DNA from: Arthrobacter sp. 260
Lineage (GTDB): Bacteria > Actinomycetota > Actinomycetes > Actinomycetales > Micrococcaceae
NCBI RefSeq assembly: GCF_013116745.1
Contig: NZ_JABFOE010000002.1
Location: forward strand, 310,001 to 374,000
DNA: 64,000 nucleotides
Direction of reading: 5' to 3'
The notes under the pieces were generated by a model. That model saw nothing but the letters and a program-made list of their open reading frames with translations, ran no database searches and was not told where the DNA came from. Positions 52,756 to 61,529 of this stretch are shown in pieces. Each line of letters begins with the position of its first letter. Within the stretch, counting starts at the first letter, position 1. Both the position numbers and the translations under genes were made by a program.

Positions 52756-53937
52756 TCAGGTGGTGGCGGGGGCCGGCTTGGGCTTACGATCCACCCGGCG
52801 GAGCCGGGCTGAGGCGAGGTGCAGGGTAGGTCCTGGGTCGCGGAGGTTCCACACACTGTGGACGCCCTGGCTGGCCCACCGCAGCGTGTCAACGACGTCG
52901 GTGATCCTCCCGCCGCGGCGTTCGACGCTGGCTCGCCGCAGGTCGCCGGCTGTCCAGGCGTAGCGCATGCCTGCTGCCGCGTCGGGCAGGTTGTCGACTT
53001 TCTCGCCCAGTACCAGCCGTCCCCACAGGTCGGTCAGTCCGGGCCGGGCCGAATTGGTCAGGGCCATGGATCCGAAGAACCGGCCATTGAGGTCGATCAG
53101 GTGATGGGCGCCGTCGTCGTCGATCAGGAACTGCAACTCCACCAGCCCCCACCAGCCGAGGTCCCGGAGCAGGGCCTCCGCCCGGGCCGCTAGATCCTCG
53201 TCCACGGGTACCGTCTCGGCCCGGGTGGATACGCCGTTGGGAGTCGGCCAGAGGCGTGAGGTCACCTGCTGCACCCGCCCGTCGAGGTGGCCGTCATGGA
53301 AAACACCGATCAGTGCACCGAGATGACCCTTGATGGGTTGCTGGAGGATCGGTTCGGCCCCGGATTTGAGGATCCGTTCGATCTGCGGGCCGGCGGATAC
53401 GGCGTCAGGAAAGAGCTTCGCTTCGATCCGGTGAGGGCGGGTCTGGCCGTGTGACCAATGGGTCAGGCATTTGACTACCACCGGCCCGTCCCACTCCGCG
53501 ATGGCCTGCGCGGTCGCCGGAACGGTTCTGGGCGCGGCAAGACCGGTGCGGTTTGCGCGGTCGGACAGCTCCACCTTGTTCAACGCCGCGTTCACGACGT
53601 CGGCCGGCGGGTGGGCCACCCGGGTAGGGATTTCGTCGCGGTAGGTGGCAAGTGCTGCCATCCAGTCATCGCCGCCGCCGAAGACGACGTCGTAGGATCC
53701 GACAGCCACCGCGCGGCGTACGCCCTCGATGAACGCGGTGCCGTCCTGCCGCGGCCGGGGTACTACGTGCCGGGCGGAAACGGCGACCGATGCGCACAGC
53801 ATGCCCCCGCCGTCGGGCGTGCCAACACCCACGAGCCAGCCGGACTGACGCAGTGACCGAACTGCTGCGAGCGCGCCCCTGTCCCGGCTGGTGCTGATGA
53901 CGAGGGCGCGGCGCCCCTCGTGTGTTGTGTCTTTCAA
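52756..53937 (-). CDS. ATP-grasp domain ligase, substrate unknown
   Basis: A 393-residue ATP-grasp protein of the carboxylate-amine ligase type. It begins with a Rossmann-like pre-ATP-grasp fold (ALVISTSRDRGALAAVRSLRQSG) and then shows ATP-grasp strands: GPVVVKCLTHWSHG, EPILQQPIKGHLGALIGVFHDG and the metal site VELQFLIDDDGAHHLIDLNGRFFGSM. TTG at 53937 is chosen, with GAGG 5 bases upstream, because the GTG at 53967 lies inside a terminator hairpin. The product is unknown; proximity to a flippase hints at envelope metabolism, which is conjecture. Confidence 0.8.
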   Translation of the reverse strand: MKDTTHEGRRALVISTSRDRGALAAVRSLRQSGWLVGVGTPDGGGMLCASVAVSARHVVPRPRQDGTAFIEGVRRAVAVGSYDVVFGGGDDWMAALATYRDEIPTRVAHPPADVVNAALNKVELSDRANRTGLAAPRTVPATAQAIAEWDGPVVVKCLTHWSHGQTRPHRIEAKLFPDAVSAGPQIERILKSGAEPILQQPIKGHLGALIGVFHDGHLDGRVQQVTSRLWPTPNGVSTRAETVPVDEDLAARAEALLRDLGWWGLVELQFLIDDDGAHHLIDLNGRFFGSMALTNSARPGLTDLWGRLVLGEKVDNLPDAAAGMRYAWTAGDLRRASVERRGGRITDVVDTLRWASQGVHSVWNLRDPGPTLHLASARLRRVDRKPKPAPATT

Positions 53938-53955
53938 GCTCGCCTCAAGAATTGT

Positions 53956-53994
53956 GAGCGTCCGCACCGATGCTCCACACCGGTGCGGACGCTC
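53956..53994 (-). terminator. Terminator after the histidine kinase gene
   Basis: Perfect 14-base inverted repeat GAGCGTCCGCACCG / CGGTGCGGACGCTC with an 11-base loop, between the histidine kinase stop (54097) and the ATP-grasp gene. It occupies the GTG at 53967 that would otherwise start the ATP-grasp gene, which argues for the downstream TTG. Confidence 0.75.
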
Positions 53995-54096
53995 CTGTAG
54001 ATCAAATCATTGCTTGAGTTCCACTGTACTGTCGGGACCGGCTGTAGCCCCGTTTACCGGGCACTCCCGGCGTTTTTCTCATCAACCTCTCATCCG

Positions 54097-55431
54097 TCAG
54101 CCGGCGGCGGGAAGGCTCACTTCGATGCGGGTCCCACCCAGTTCGCTACCGGTGATCAGCACCGTGCCGCAGTGGGCTCCGACGATTTCCCGCACGATGG
54201 CCAGACCCAGGCCGCTTCCTCCCGAGTTGCGCGCCCGCGCCTCGTCGAGGCGGGCGAACCGGTCGAAAACCCGTTCCCGGTCGGCCTCAGGAATCCCCGG
54301 CCCGTCGTCCTCGACCGCGAGCACAGCCTTCCCCCCGACAACCGCCAGACGGAGGGCTACGCGGGTGCTGGCGTGCTGGGCCGCATTGTCGACCAGGTTT
54401 CGGACCAGCTGGGTCAGCAGAATGGGGTCGCCGACAACCCGGGCGGCACCCAGGTCCGAGGCATTGATGGTCAGGTGGGTGGACTGGCGCAGCCGCCGGA
54501 CCTCATCCAGGAGCAGATCGTCCAGGTCCACTTCGACCCCGGCGAGCCCCAGCGATTGTTCGTCGGCCCGGGCGAGCACCAGCATGCCCGCGACCAACCG
54601 TTCCAGGCGCCCACCCTCATCCTCGATCGCGCCCGCAAGATCGGCGGCGCTAATGCGGTCGGGATGGGTTCTGGCTACCTCGGCGTACTGGTGCAGGGAT
54701 GCGAGGGGCGACTTCAGCTCATGGGAGGCATCGGAGATGAACCGGCGCTGCGACTGCTGGGAGGATTCGAGGCGGTCCAGCATATTGTTCATGGTGCGGG
54801 CCAGCTGGCTGAGTTCGTCCGACCCACCGGGATCGATGACGCGGCGGTGCAGGTTCCGGGCCGTGACCTCGTCGACTTCCCGGCGCATCCGATCCACCGG
54901 GATCAGCGACCGTCCCACCACCAACCAGGTCGATCCCGCGACGAGCACAGTCAGCAACGGCACCATGCCGGCCAGCGTCGTGGCGACGGCGGAGAGCGTG
55001 TCCTTGATGTCCTCGATGGTGCGGCCCACCACGATGAGCTGGCCTCCGTCGGCCTGCTCGGACATCACCAGGTAGTCATCGTCGTCGTCCGGTAGTTGCA
55101 GGACCACCCCGTCCTCCGTTTCCGGGATCCGCAGGACACCGTCCGGGGCGCTGTCGCTGGCGGCGAGGACGGCACCGGAGGGGGAGATGACCTGGAAGAA
55201 CCTGTCGTCGTCCACCTCGGTAATGGCTGGCAGTGAGGTCACGCGGGCCTCCAGATCGTCTCCATCGCCGTCGAGCGACGCCTGTACCTCGGCGAACAGT
55301 GCACCCCTGAGGAGGGCGAAGAACACCAGCGCACACACCGTGAGGGACAGCCCCACGATGAGCGAAGCAGCAACGGTGAACCGCGCCCGGAGGGATCGTT
55401 GACCCCACCAGGCGGGCAGGCGCCTAGCCAC
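54097..55431 (-). CDS. Two-component sensor histidine kinase
   Basis: A 444-residue membrane kinase from GTG 55431, which overlaps the response-regulator stop. Helices at about 18-41 and 151-172 flank an acidic extracytoplasmic sensor containing a DDDDD run. A HAMP domain follows, then the HisKA box SDASHELKSPLASL with His237 and the ATPase boxes NLVDNAAQHA, DDGPGI and GGSGLGLAI. The open frame to 55548 overlaps the regulator too far. Paired with the regulator upstream; likely target is the divergent DUF3060 lipoprotein. Confidence 0.92.
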   Translation of the reverse strand: MARRLPAWWGQRSLRARFTVAASLIVGLSLTVCALVFFALLRGALFAEVQASLDGDGDDLEARVTSLPAITEVDDDRFFQVISPSGAVLAASDSAPDGVLRIPETEDGVVLQLPDDDDDYLVMSEQADGGQLIVVGRTIEDIKDTLSAVATTLAGMVPLLTVLVAGSTWLVVGRSLIPVDRMRREVDEVTARNLHRRVIDPGGSDELSQLARTMNNMLDRLESSQQSQRRFISDASHELKSPLASLHQYAEVARTHPDRISAADLAGAIEDEGGRLERLVAGMLVLARADEQSLGLAGVEVDLDDLLLDEVRRLRQSTHLTINASDLGAARVVGDPILLTQLVRNLVDNAAQHASTRVALRLAVVGGKAVLAVEDDGPGIPEADRERVFDRFARLDEARARNSGGSGLGLAIVREIVGAHCGTVLITGSELGGTRIEVSLPAAG

Positions 55432-56101
55432 CGTTTTCAGCCAGCCGGTAGCCCGCTCCGCGCAGCGTTTCCAGGGACGTCCGGCCGAAGGGCCGATCAA
55501 GTTTATTGCGGAGATGACCGATATACACCTCGACGATGTTGGGATCACCCTCGAAGTCGTAGTCCCACACGCTGGCCAGGATGTCCCGCTTCGAAACGGT
55601 CTGGCCTGCGTGCCTCGCCAGGAATTCGAGGACGGCGAACTCGCGGGCGGTGACTTCGATCTGCGTGTCCCCGCGCCAGACCCGTCGCGCGGCCGGGTCT
55701 ACCCGGAGATCACCGGCGGACAGGACCGCTGGGCGTTCGCTGGTGCCGCGCCGGATGAGGGCTCGCATCCTGGCCAGCAGTACGGCGAAGGAGAATGGCT
55801 TGGTCAGATAGTCATCGGCGCCGGTGTCGAGGCCGTCCACCTGGTCGCTGATGCCGTCCCGGGCTGTCAACATGAGAATCGGGGTCCAGTTTTCCTCGGC
55901 GCGGAGGGTCCTGCAGACCTCCAGCCCGTTGAGTTCCGGCAGCATCACATCGAGCAGGATCACCGCGTACTGGTGCTCCCTTGCAAACCACAGCCCGTCC
56001 ACACCGGTCGCTGCGGTGTCCACGGCGAACCCCTCGCCCTCGAGTCCTCTGCGCAGGCCGTTGGCCAGTCCCGCCTCATCCTCGACTACCAGCACCCGCA
56101 T
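55424..56101 (-). CDS. OmpR/PhoB family response regulator
   Basis: A 225-residue regulator starting MRVLVVEDEAGLANGLRRGL. The receiver domain has phospho-acceptor Asp51 in VILLDVMLPE, the conserved Thr (LMLTAR) and Lys (YLTKPFSF). The C-terminal winged helix (about 125-222) ends RNKLDRPFGRTSLETLRGAGYRL. ATG 56119 is an in-frame alternative adding six residues; the open frame to 56176 crosses the promoter repeats and is rejected. Confidence 0.92.
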   Translation of the reverse strand: MRVLVVEDEAGLANGLRRGLEGEGFAVDTAATGVDGLWFAREHQYAVILLDVMLPELNGLEVCRTLRAEENWTPILMLTARDGISDQVDGLDTGADDYLTKPFSFAVLLARMRALIRRGTSERPAVLSAGDLRVDPAARRVWRGDTQIEVTAREFAVLEFLARHAGQTVSKRDILASVWDYDFEGDPNIVEVYIGHLRNKLDRPFGRTSLETLRGAGYRLAENGG

Positions 56102-56141
56102 GCGCTCATCCCGTTTCATCCTGCCGAAGCAATATTTGATC

Positions 56142-56183
56142 GTCTTCAGTGTGCCTTCAGTAACCTGAGTGCACACTGAAGAC
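56142..56183. promoter_or_regulatory. Divergent operator: direct repeats and a 12-base inverted repeat
   Basis: CTTCAGT occurs at 56144 and again 11 bases later at 56155, the spacing used by OmpR-family dimers. The same stretch is the left side of a perfect 12-base inverted repeat, GTCTTCAGTGTG (56142-56153) and CACACTGAAGAC (56172-56183). It sits between the response regulator and the DUF3060 lipoprotein genes and is a good candidate for autoregulation. Confidence 0.65.
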
Positions 56184-56239
56184 CTGTATCAACCACCGTC
56201 GGCCCCTCAAAGGTCGCCAACTTTCCAGGAGCTATCAGC

Positions 56240-56863
56240 ATGACCCATCGTTTCAGCCCGCGCCTCACCGTTGGACTCGCAGCCGTGGCGCTGCTCCTCA
56301 CCGGCTGCTCGACCGGGGACAACGCCAACGAGATCGTTCCCACCGCCGACAGCGCGGCGGAGAGCACCACCGAATCGGCGGCTACCGCGCCCGCTTCCCC
56401 AAGCGCCGCGTCGACCTCCGAGGTTTCCCCCTCCACCGAAGCGAGCCCGACGGCGGCCGCCGGTGCCGAAGGAACTCCCGTCACCCTCAGCGCCGGGATG
56501 GATCACCGGATCACCGAAAGCGGATCCTCCCACACCGTGCAGTGCGACGGCGGCGGCGACGTCGATGTTCGCGCCGATGATGTCACCTTGACGGTGCGCG
56601 GCGAGTGCGAAGAGATCGAGATCGATGGATCGGGCAATACGGTGACCGCCGAGAACACCCGCGAGATCGATGTGCAGGGCAACAACAACTCGGTCACCGC
56701 CACCGACGTCCGCGACCTGTCCCTGGAAGGAACCGCGAACACCGCCACGCTCACCTCAGTCGAGGAAATCGACGTGGAAGGCCCCGACAATACCGTCACC
56801 TACGAGACCGGCACCCCGGAGATCGACGATGAGGGGTCGAACTCCACGATCACCGGCCCCTAG
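56240..56863 (+). CDS. DUF3060 domain lipoprotein
   Basis: A 207-residue exported lipoprotein. A signal peptide ends in LLTGC, followed by an Ala/Ser/Thr/Glu-rich linker of about 55 residues. The C-terminal part is a DUF3060-type beta-solenoid made of repeats such as VDVRADDVTLTVRGECEEIEIDGSG and NNNSVTATDVRDLSLEG. DUF3060 proteins are common and uncharacterised actinobacterial surface proteins. It is divergent from the two-component system with operator-like repeats between. Confidence 0.88.
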   Translation: MTHRFSPRLTVGLAAVALLLTGCSTGDNANEIVPTADSAAESTTESAATAPASPSAASTSEVSPSTEASPTAAAGAEGTPVTLSAGMDHRITESGSSHTVQCDGGGDVDVRADDVTLTVRGECEEIEIDGSGNTVTAENTREIDVQGNNNSVTATDVRDLSLEGTANTATLTSVEEIDVEGPDNTVTYETGTPEIDDEGSNSTITGP

Positions 56864-56911
56864 CGCCGGCTGTTAGCGGTCCCATTGTTTGGCAGGCTGC
56901 GGCCGGTGGCC

Positions 56912-58513
56912 CTACTGATCCTCCAGGAGGGCCATGGCCGCGCTGTGGCCGCCCAACCCGCTGACCCCGCCGCCGCGCTGCGATCCTGCCCCGCAGAGCA
57001 GCACGCGCGGGTGGTCGGTCGCAACACCCCACCGTTCGGCAGGGGTGTTCAACGGGGCATCGTCCTCGGCGAAGGGCCAGGACAGCGGGCCATGGAAGAT
57101 GTTGCCACCGGTGAGCCCGAGGGTCTCCTCCAGGTCACGGGTCGTCTTCGTCTCGATGCAGGGACGGCCGTCGCCGTCGCGCAGGACGCAGTCCTCGATC
57201 GGTTCGGCCAGCACACTGTTCAGCGACGCCAACACGGCGGCCTGCAGCTCGGCGCGCAGGGCATCATGGTCCGCACCCTGCGTCAGCCGGTGCGGGGTCT
57301 GCAGCGAAAAGACGGTCAGGGTCTGGGCGCCCGCCGCGCGGAGCGAGTCCGACAGGATCGAGGGATCCGCCAGCGAGTGGCAGTAGATCTCGATCGGCAG
57401 GGGGGAGGGGATCCGGCCCCCCTCTGCTTCGGTGTAGGCGGTATCGAGCTGTGAGTACAGCTCGTTGATGTGGAAGGTTCCCCCGAATGCCTGCTCCGGT
57501 TGCACCGTCGGGTCCTTAAGCCGCGGCAACCGGGACAGCAGGAGGTTGACCTTCACCTGGGCGCCCTCAGCCGCTACAGCGGTGGAAGCGAAGCCTTCTG
57601 CGCCGGGCCCGCCCATCAGCCGGCCCAGCACCGCGGGTGTGACGTTGGCCAGCACATGCCCGCCCGTAACGGTCAGTACCGGTCCCTGACCGCCCGATTC
57701 CCGGTAGTGGACGACGCCGTTCGGCGCGACGGCGGTCACCTCAGCCCCGGTGCGGATCACCACCCCCGCGGCGAGCGCCGCACGTTCCAGTGCACCGCTG
57801 ACGGCGCCCATCCCGCCGACGGGAACGTCCCAGTCCCCGGTCCCGCCACCGACCACGTGATAGAGGAAGCACTTGTTCTGCTGCAGGTCCTCGTCGTGGG
57901 CCCGGGCAAAGGTGCTGATCAGTCCGTCAGTGAGGAGTACTCCGCGGGCCAGATCGCTGTCAACTGTCTGCTCGATCACCTGGCCGAGGGGCTGCTCGAT
58001 GAAGTCCTTCCAGATTCCGTCGTCGCCCACCAGCTCCCGGGCCTCGGAGCGCCGCAGGAGTGGCGCGGTGACGGTGGGCCAGAGCTTTTCCGCCAGAACC
58101 GCGGTGCGGGTGTAAAAGGTGGTGAACCTGGCTGCGTCGTCGCCAGCACCCACCCGGTGGAAGCTCTCCCGGGTGGCCTGGTCGTCCTCGTTGTCGATCA
58201 GCAGCCCCGTCTCGCCCCCGGGTAGCGGGGTGTAGGAGGAATAGCGTCGGCGCACCAGTTTCAGGTCCAGACCCAGATCGTCGATGATCTGTTGCGGGAA
58301 CAGGCTGACCAGATAGGAATAGCGGGAGATTCGCGCGCCGGTGCCGGGGAAGGGTTCCGCCGAGACGGCAGCACCGCCGACGTGGTCCTGGCGTTCCAAG
58401 ATCACGACCGACCGGCCCGCTTTTGCCAGATAGGTAGCGGCGACCAGCCCGTTGTGTCCGCCGCCCACCACTACTGCATCGAAGTGCTCATGTCCGCCCG
58501 GTGTGTGCTCCAT
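56912..58513 (-). CDS. Phytoene-desaturase-like FAD-dependent oxidoreductase
   Basis: A 533-residue flavoprotein of the CrtI/amine-oxidase superfamily. The FAD site starts VVVGGGHNGLVAATYLAKAGRSVVILE (GxGxxG at 17-22, ribose-binding Glu40), and the C-terminal FAD motif is CGAGSQRGGGVSGLGGHSAAMALL. The phytoene-dehydrogenase-like stretch with FHINELYSQLDTAY belongs to the subgroup related to animal PYROXD2 rather than to carotenoid clusters, and no carotenoid gene is adjacent. Substrate unknown. Confidence 0.85.
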   Translation of the reverse strand: MEHTPGGHEHFDAVVVGGGHNGLVAATYLAKAGRSVVILERQDHVGGAAVSAEPFPGTGARISRYSYLVSLFPQQIIDDLGLDLKLVRRRYSSYTPLPGGETGLLIDNEDDQATRESFHRVGAGDDAARFTTFYTRTAVLAEKLWPTVTAPLLRRSEARELVGDDGIWKDFIEQPLGQVIEQTVDSDLARGVLLTDGLISTFARAHDEDLQQNKCFLYHVVGGGTGDWDVPVGGMGAVSGALERAALAAGVVIRTGAEVTAVAPNGVVHYRESGGQGPVLTVTGGHVLANVTPAVLGRLMGGPGAEGFASTAVAAEGAQVKVNLLLSRLPRLKDPTVQPEQAFGGTFHINELYSQLDTAYTEAEGGRIPSPLPIEIYCHSLADPSILSDSLRAAGAQTLTVFSLQTPHRLTQGADHDALRAELQAAVLASLNSVLAEPIEDCVLRDGDGRPCIETKTTRDLEETLGLTGGNIFHGPLSWPFAEDDAPLNTPAERWGVATDHPRVLLCGAGSQRGGGVSGLGGHSAAMALLEDQ

Positions 58514-58535
58514 CCACTGAGCGTAGCAACTGCGC

Positions 58536-59009
58536 CTACTCGGCTGGAGGGTGGACGACGTCGTCCCGTGCGGCGATGGTGGCAGCGGTGATCTGGCGCA
58601 TCATGTCGGCCAGGAGACGCTGCTCCTCCTCGGAGAAATTCTTCAGCGCACCGCCGATATGCCGCGCCAACGGGGCAAAGAGTTGCCCACCGGTGAGCAT
58701 CGCCTTCTCGGTCATTTCGAGGTGTACCTGGCGCCGGTCGATATCGCTGCGTGAACGTTTGACGTGGCCGGCATTGTCGAGGCGGTCCACCAGGGCCGTC
58801 GTTGCGGGGGAGCTGAGGTGGAGTTCGGAACGCAGCATGCCGGGGGTGACGGTCATTCCCGCCCGTGCGGCACCCATCATGACCCCGAGGGCGTTGAGGT
58901 CGGTCCGGTACAGCGAGTCGCGCGCGCTGACAGCATCCACGTAGCGGTCCGTTTCCACGGTGAACTGCTGGAGTAGAGCCATCAATTCGGGCTGGGGATT
59001 CTCTGCCAT
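58536..59009 (-). CDS. MarR family transcriptional regulator of the MmpL gene
   Basis: A 157-residue MarR protein from ATG 59009; GTG 59021 is an equally good start adding four residues. The winged helix is LGVMMGAARAGMTVTPGMLRSELHLSSPATTALVDRLDNAGHVKR with a SDIDRRQVHLEMT wing. It is divergent from an MmpL-type exporter gene, with two palindromes in the shared promoter, which suggests repression of both genes. Confidence 0.88.
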   Translation of the reverse strand: MAENPQPELMALLQQFTVETDRYVDAVSARDSLYRTDLNALGVMMGAARAGMTVTPGMLRSELHLSSPATTALVDRLDNAGHVKRSRSDIDRRQVHLEMTEKAMLTGGQLFAPLARHIGGALKNFSEEEQRLLADMMRQITAATIAARDDVVHPPAE

Positions 59010-59071
59010 GGTTACTTTCACCTCATCGGTCCAACAGTTGCAGCAAAATCAACTCTAGTCCGTATACCCAA

Positions 59072-59105
59072 CTATCTCCATGATGGATATAGTCTCTTTT
59101 AGAGA
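59072..59105. promoter_or_regulatory. MarR operator candidates
   Basis: Two palindromes lie between the divergent MarR and MmpL starts: CTATCTCCAT / ATGGATATAG (59072-59092, one mismatch in ten) and TCTCT-TTT-AGAGA (59093-59105). The pair is adjacent and in AT-rich sequence, typical for MarR dimer sites overlapping a promoter. Confidence 0.65.
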
Positions 59106-59129
59106 TAAGTACTTTGAGAGGCGTTCATC

Positions 59130-61340
59130 ATGCACAGCAAGTGGTTACGGGTCCTGCTCCCCGCCGTCGTCGTCCTGATCTGGTTGATGGGAGCGGCGTT
59201 TGGTGGCCCAACGTTCGGCAAGCTGGAGGAGGTCTCCAGCAATGACCAGGCTTCCTTCCTGCCAGCAAGCGCCGAGTCCACCGAGGCGGGCGAGCTGCAG
59301 GAGCAGTTCACCGAATCGGATGCGCTGCCGGCGGTGATCGTGGTGGAGTCCGAGACCGAGATTCCACCGACCGAGCTGGGTGTCTACGAAGAGCTGGCGA
59401 CATCTCTGGCTGCGGTCGAGGGCCTGGAGCCACCCGAGGAAGGTGCCCCGGCTGTCATCGGCCCGGTCCCGTCCGAGGACACGTTCGCCACCCAGTACAT
59501 CGCCTTCGTCGCCGACGACGCCGAACTGGGGGACGTCGTCGAGGAACTGCGGGCGGTGCTGACCGCCGAGATCCCGGACGGCACCACCGGTTATGTCACC
59601 GGTCCGGCCGGTTTCGCGACTGACCTGGTCAGTGCATTTGGAGGGATCGACGGGCTGCTGCTCGGGGTGGCCCTCGCCGCCGTGTTCGTCATCCTGCTGG
59701 CGGTCTACCGGTCGGTGATCCTGCCCTTCCTGGTGCTACTGACTTCCGTGTTCGCGCTCGCCACCTCGATTCTGCTGGTCTACGCGCTGGCAAGCTGGGG
59801 ATGGATCCAGCTGAGCGGCCAGAGCCAGGGCATCCTGTCGATCCTGGTGATTGGCGCAGCCACCGACTACGCACTGCTGCTTGTTGCACGGTACCGGGAG
59901 GGGCTGAGCGAGTTCGAGTCCAAGTGGGATGCGATGCGGGTGGCCTACCGCGGTTCGTTCGAACCCATCCTGGCGTCTGCTGCGACAGTCATCATTGCGC
60001 TCCTGTGCCTGCTGTTCTCCGACCTCAACTCCAACCGCAGCCTAGGCCCGATCGCGGCGATTGGCATCGTGTTCTCCCTCGCGGCTGCCCTGACCTTGCT
60101 ACCGGCGTTCCTGTTGCTGTTCGGTCGCGCAGCCTTCTGGCCATTGCGGCCCAAGGCCGGTACGCATCATGTTCAGCCCGATGGAGTCGAGGCGACAGGC
60201 CTGGAAGGTCTCCGCGGCATCTGGAAGAGGGTTGCGACCCTCATTTCCCGCCGGGCGCGCACCGTCTGGATTACTTCCTTCCTGGTGCTCGCCGCCGGCT
60301 CACTCGGACTGTTCCAGCTGCAGGCCAACGGAGTGCCGCAATCGGCCCTGATCCTCACGGAATCCAATGCCGTGGACGGCCAGGATGCGTTGGCACGACA
60401 CTTCGACGCCGGATCCGGTAGCCCGGTCTCGGTCATCGCCCCGGAACAGGACCAGGATGCAGTCCTGGAGGTGGTCCAGAACCAGGCCGGCATCACCGAC
60501 GCGGCACTGACTGTCGAATCACCCGAGCCCGGCAGCGACGTCGTCGTCCGCGACGGCAACGTCCTGATCACCGGAACCCTTGAGGCGCAGGCGGACTCCG
60601 AGCAGGCTGAGGATGTGGTGCGCGAACTGCGGACCGCGCTCGACGACGCCAGCCCTGAAGCTCTGGTGGGTGGGGTAACAGCCATTGCCATCGACACCAA
60701 TGACACCGCGCAAGCAGACCTCGTGAAGATCATTCCGATTGTGCTGGTGGTCATCCTGCTGATCCTCATGCTGCTGCTGCGCTCGGTGGTCGCTCCAGTG
60801 CTGCTGATCTTCAGTGTGGTGCTCTCCTACGCCACGGCGCTGGGCGTATCGGCACTGGTCTTCAATAACCTGCTCGGGTTCGAGGGCGCTGATGCATCAG
60901 TGCCGCTGTTCGGGTTCGTCTTCCTTGTGGCGCTTGGGGTGGACTACAACATCTTCCTGATGACCCGGGTGCGGGAGGAGTCCCTGCGGATCGGTACCCG
61001 GCCGGGGATCCTGCGGGGTCTGGGTGTGACCGGTGGCGTGATTACCTCGGCGGGCGTGGTCCTGGCGGCGACGTTCGCGGCCCTCGGTGTCATCCCGATC
61101 CTGTTCCTGGCCCAGATCGCGTTCATTGTGGCCTTCGGCGTCCTGCTCGACACGCTGATTGTCCGGTCGCTGCTGGTGCCCGCGCTTGCCTATGACATTG
61201 GGCATCGCATCTGGTGGCCGTCGCGCCTCGGCCGGGCGGCCGGACCGGTGCACCGGGCGGGTTCGCCGTCGGGCGCGACGGGGTCCTCCTCGGGGTCCAC
61301 TGAGCGTCAGCGCCGGGCCGAGCCAGCTCACCGCGGGTAA
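59130..61340 (+). CDS. MMPL family RND-type transporter
   Basis: A 736-residue RND-superfamily exporter with two halves, each having one helix, an extracytoplasmic domain and five more helices. Key stretches are ILVIGAATDYALLLVARYREGL in the first half and FVFLVALGVDYNIFLMTRVREE in the second, carrying the Asp-Tyr pairs of the proton relay. The start lacks a long cytoplasmic tail; the C-terminus is Ser/Gly/Arg-rich. MmpL proteins export lipids or drugs in actinobacteria; here the substrate is unknown. Confidence 0.92.
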   Translation: MHSKWLRVLLPAVVVLIWLMGAAFGGPTFGKLEEVSSNDQASFLPASAESTEAGELQEQFTESDALPAVIVVESETEIPPTELGVYEELATSLAAVEGLEPPEEGAPAVIGPVPSEDTFATQYIAFVADDAELGDVVEELRAVLTAEIPDGTTGYVTGPAGFATDLVSAFGGIDGLLLGVALAAVFVILLAVYRSVILPFLVLLTSVFALATSILLVYALASWGWIQLSGQSQGILSILVIGAATDYALLLVARYREGLSEFESKWDAMRVAYRGSFEPILASAATVIIALLCLLFSDLNSNRSLGPIAAIGIVFSLAAALTLLPAFLLLFGRAAFWPLRPKAGTHHVQPDGVEATGLEGLRGIWKRVATLISRRARTVWITSFLVLAAGSLGLFQLQANGVPQSALILTESNAVDGQDALARHFDAGSGSPVSVIAPEQDQDAVLEVVQNQAGITDAALTVESPEPGSDVVVRDGNVLITGTLEAQADSEQAEDVVRELRTALDDASPEALVGGVTAIAIDTNDTAQADLVKIIPIVLVVILLILMLLLRSVVAPVLLIFSVVLSYATALGVSALVFNNLLGFEGADASVPLFGFVFLVALGVDYNIFLMTRVREESLRIGTRPGILRGLGVTGGVITSAGVVLAATFAALGVIPILFLAQIAFIVAFGVLLDTLIVRSLLVPALAYDIGHRIWWPSRLGRAAGPVHRAGSPSGATGSSSGSTERQRRAEPAHRG

Positions 61341-61357
61341 CCCTTTCATCTCGCCGG

Positions 61358-61408
61358 GCGGTGAGATCCGGTGGGCCGAGACGATCTCGGCCCGCGCAAT
61401 CTCACCGC
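61358..61408 (+). terminator. Long two-stem hairpin after the MMPL gene
   Basis: Outer stem GCGGTGAGAT / ATCTCACCGC (10 bp, perfect) and inner stem GGGCCGAGA / TCTCGGCCC (9 bp, perfect) with a 3-base loop, 18 bases after the transporter stop. It lacks a T-tract but is very stable. The rest of the gap to 61530 shows nothing recognisable. Confidence 0.65.
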
Positions 61409-61529
61409 TCGACGGCGGGGTCGCGCGGTCTAGACAGCCCTTTACAGCCGCGGTGACCAGGGCCATAATCTGTGGCATCACAGCCTCCACTGATTCAGCG
61501 CGCTGCAATCCGCCAGTCGAGGAGCCATC

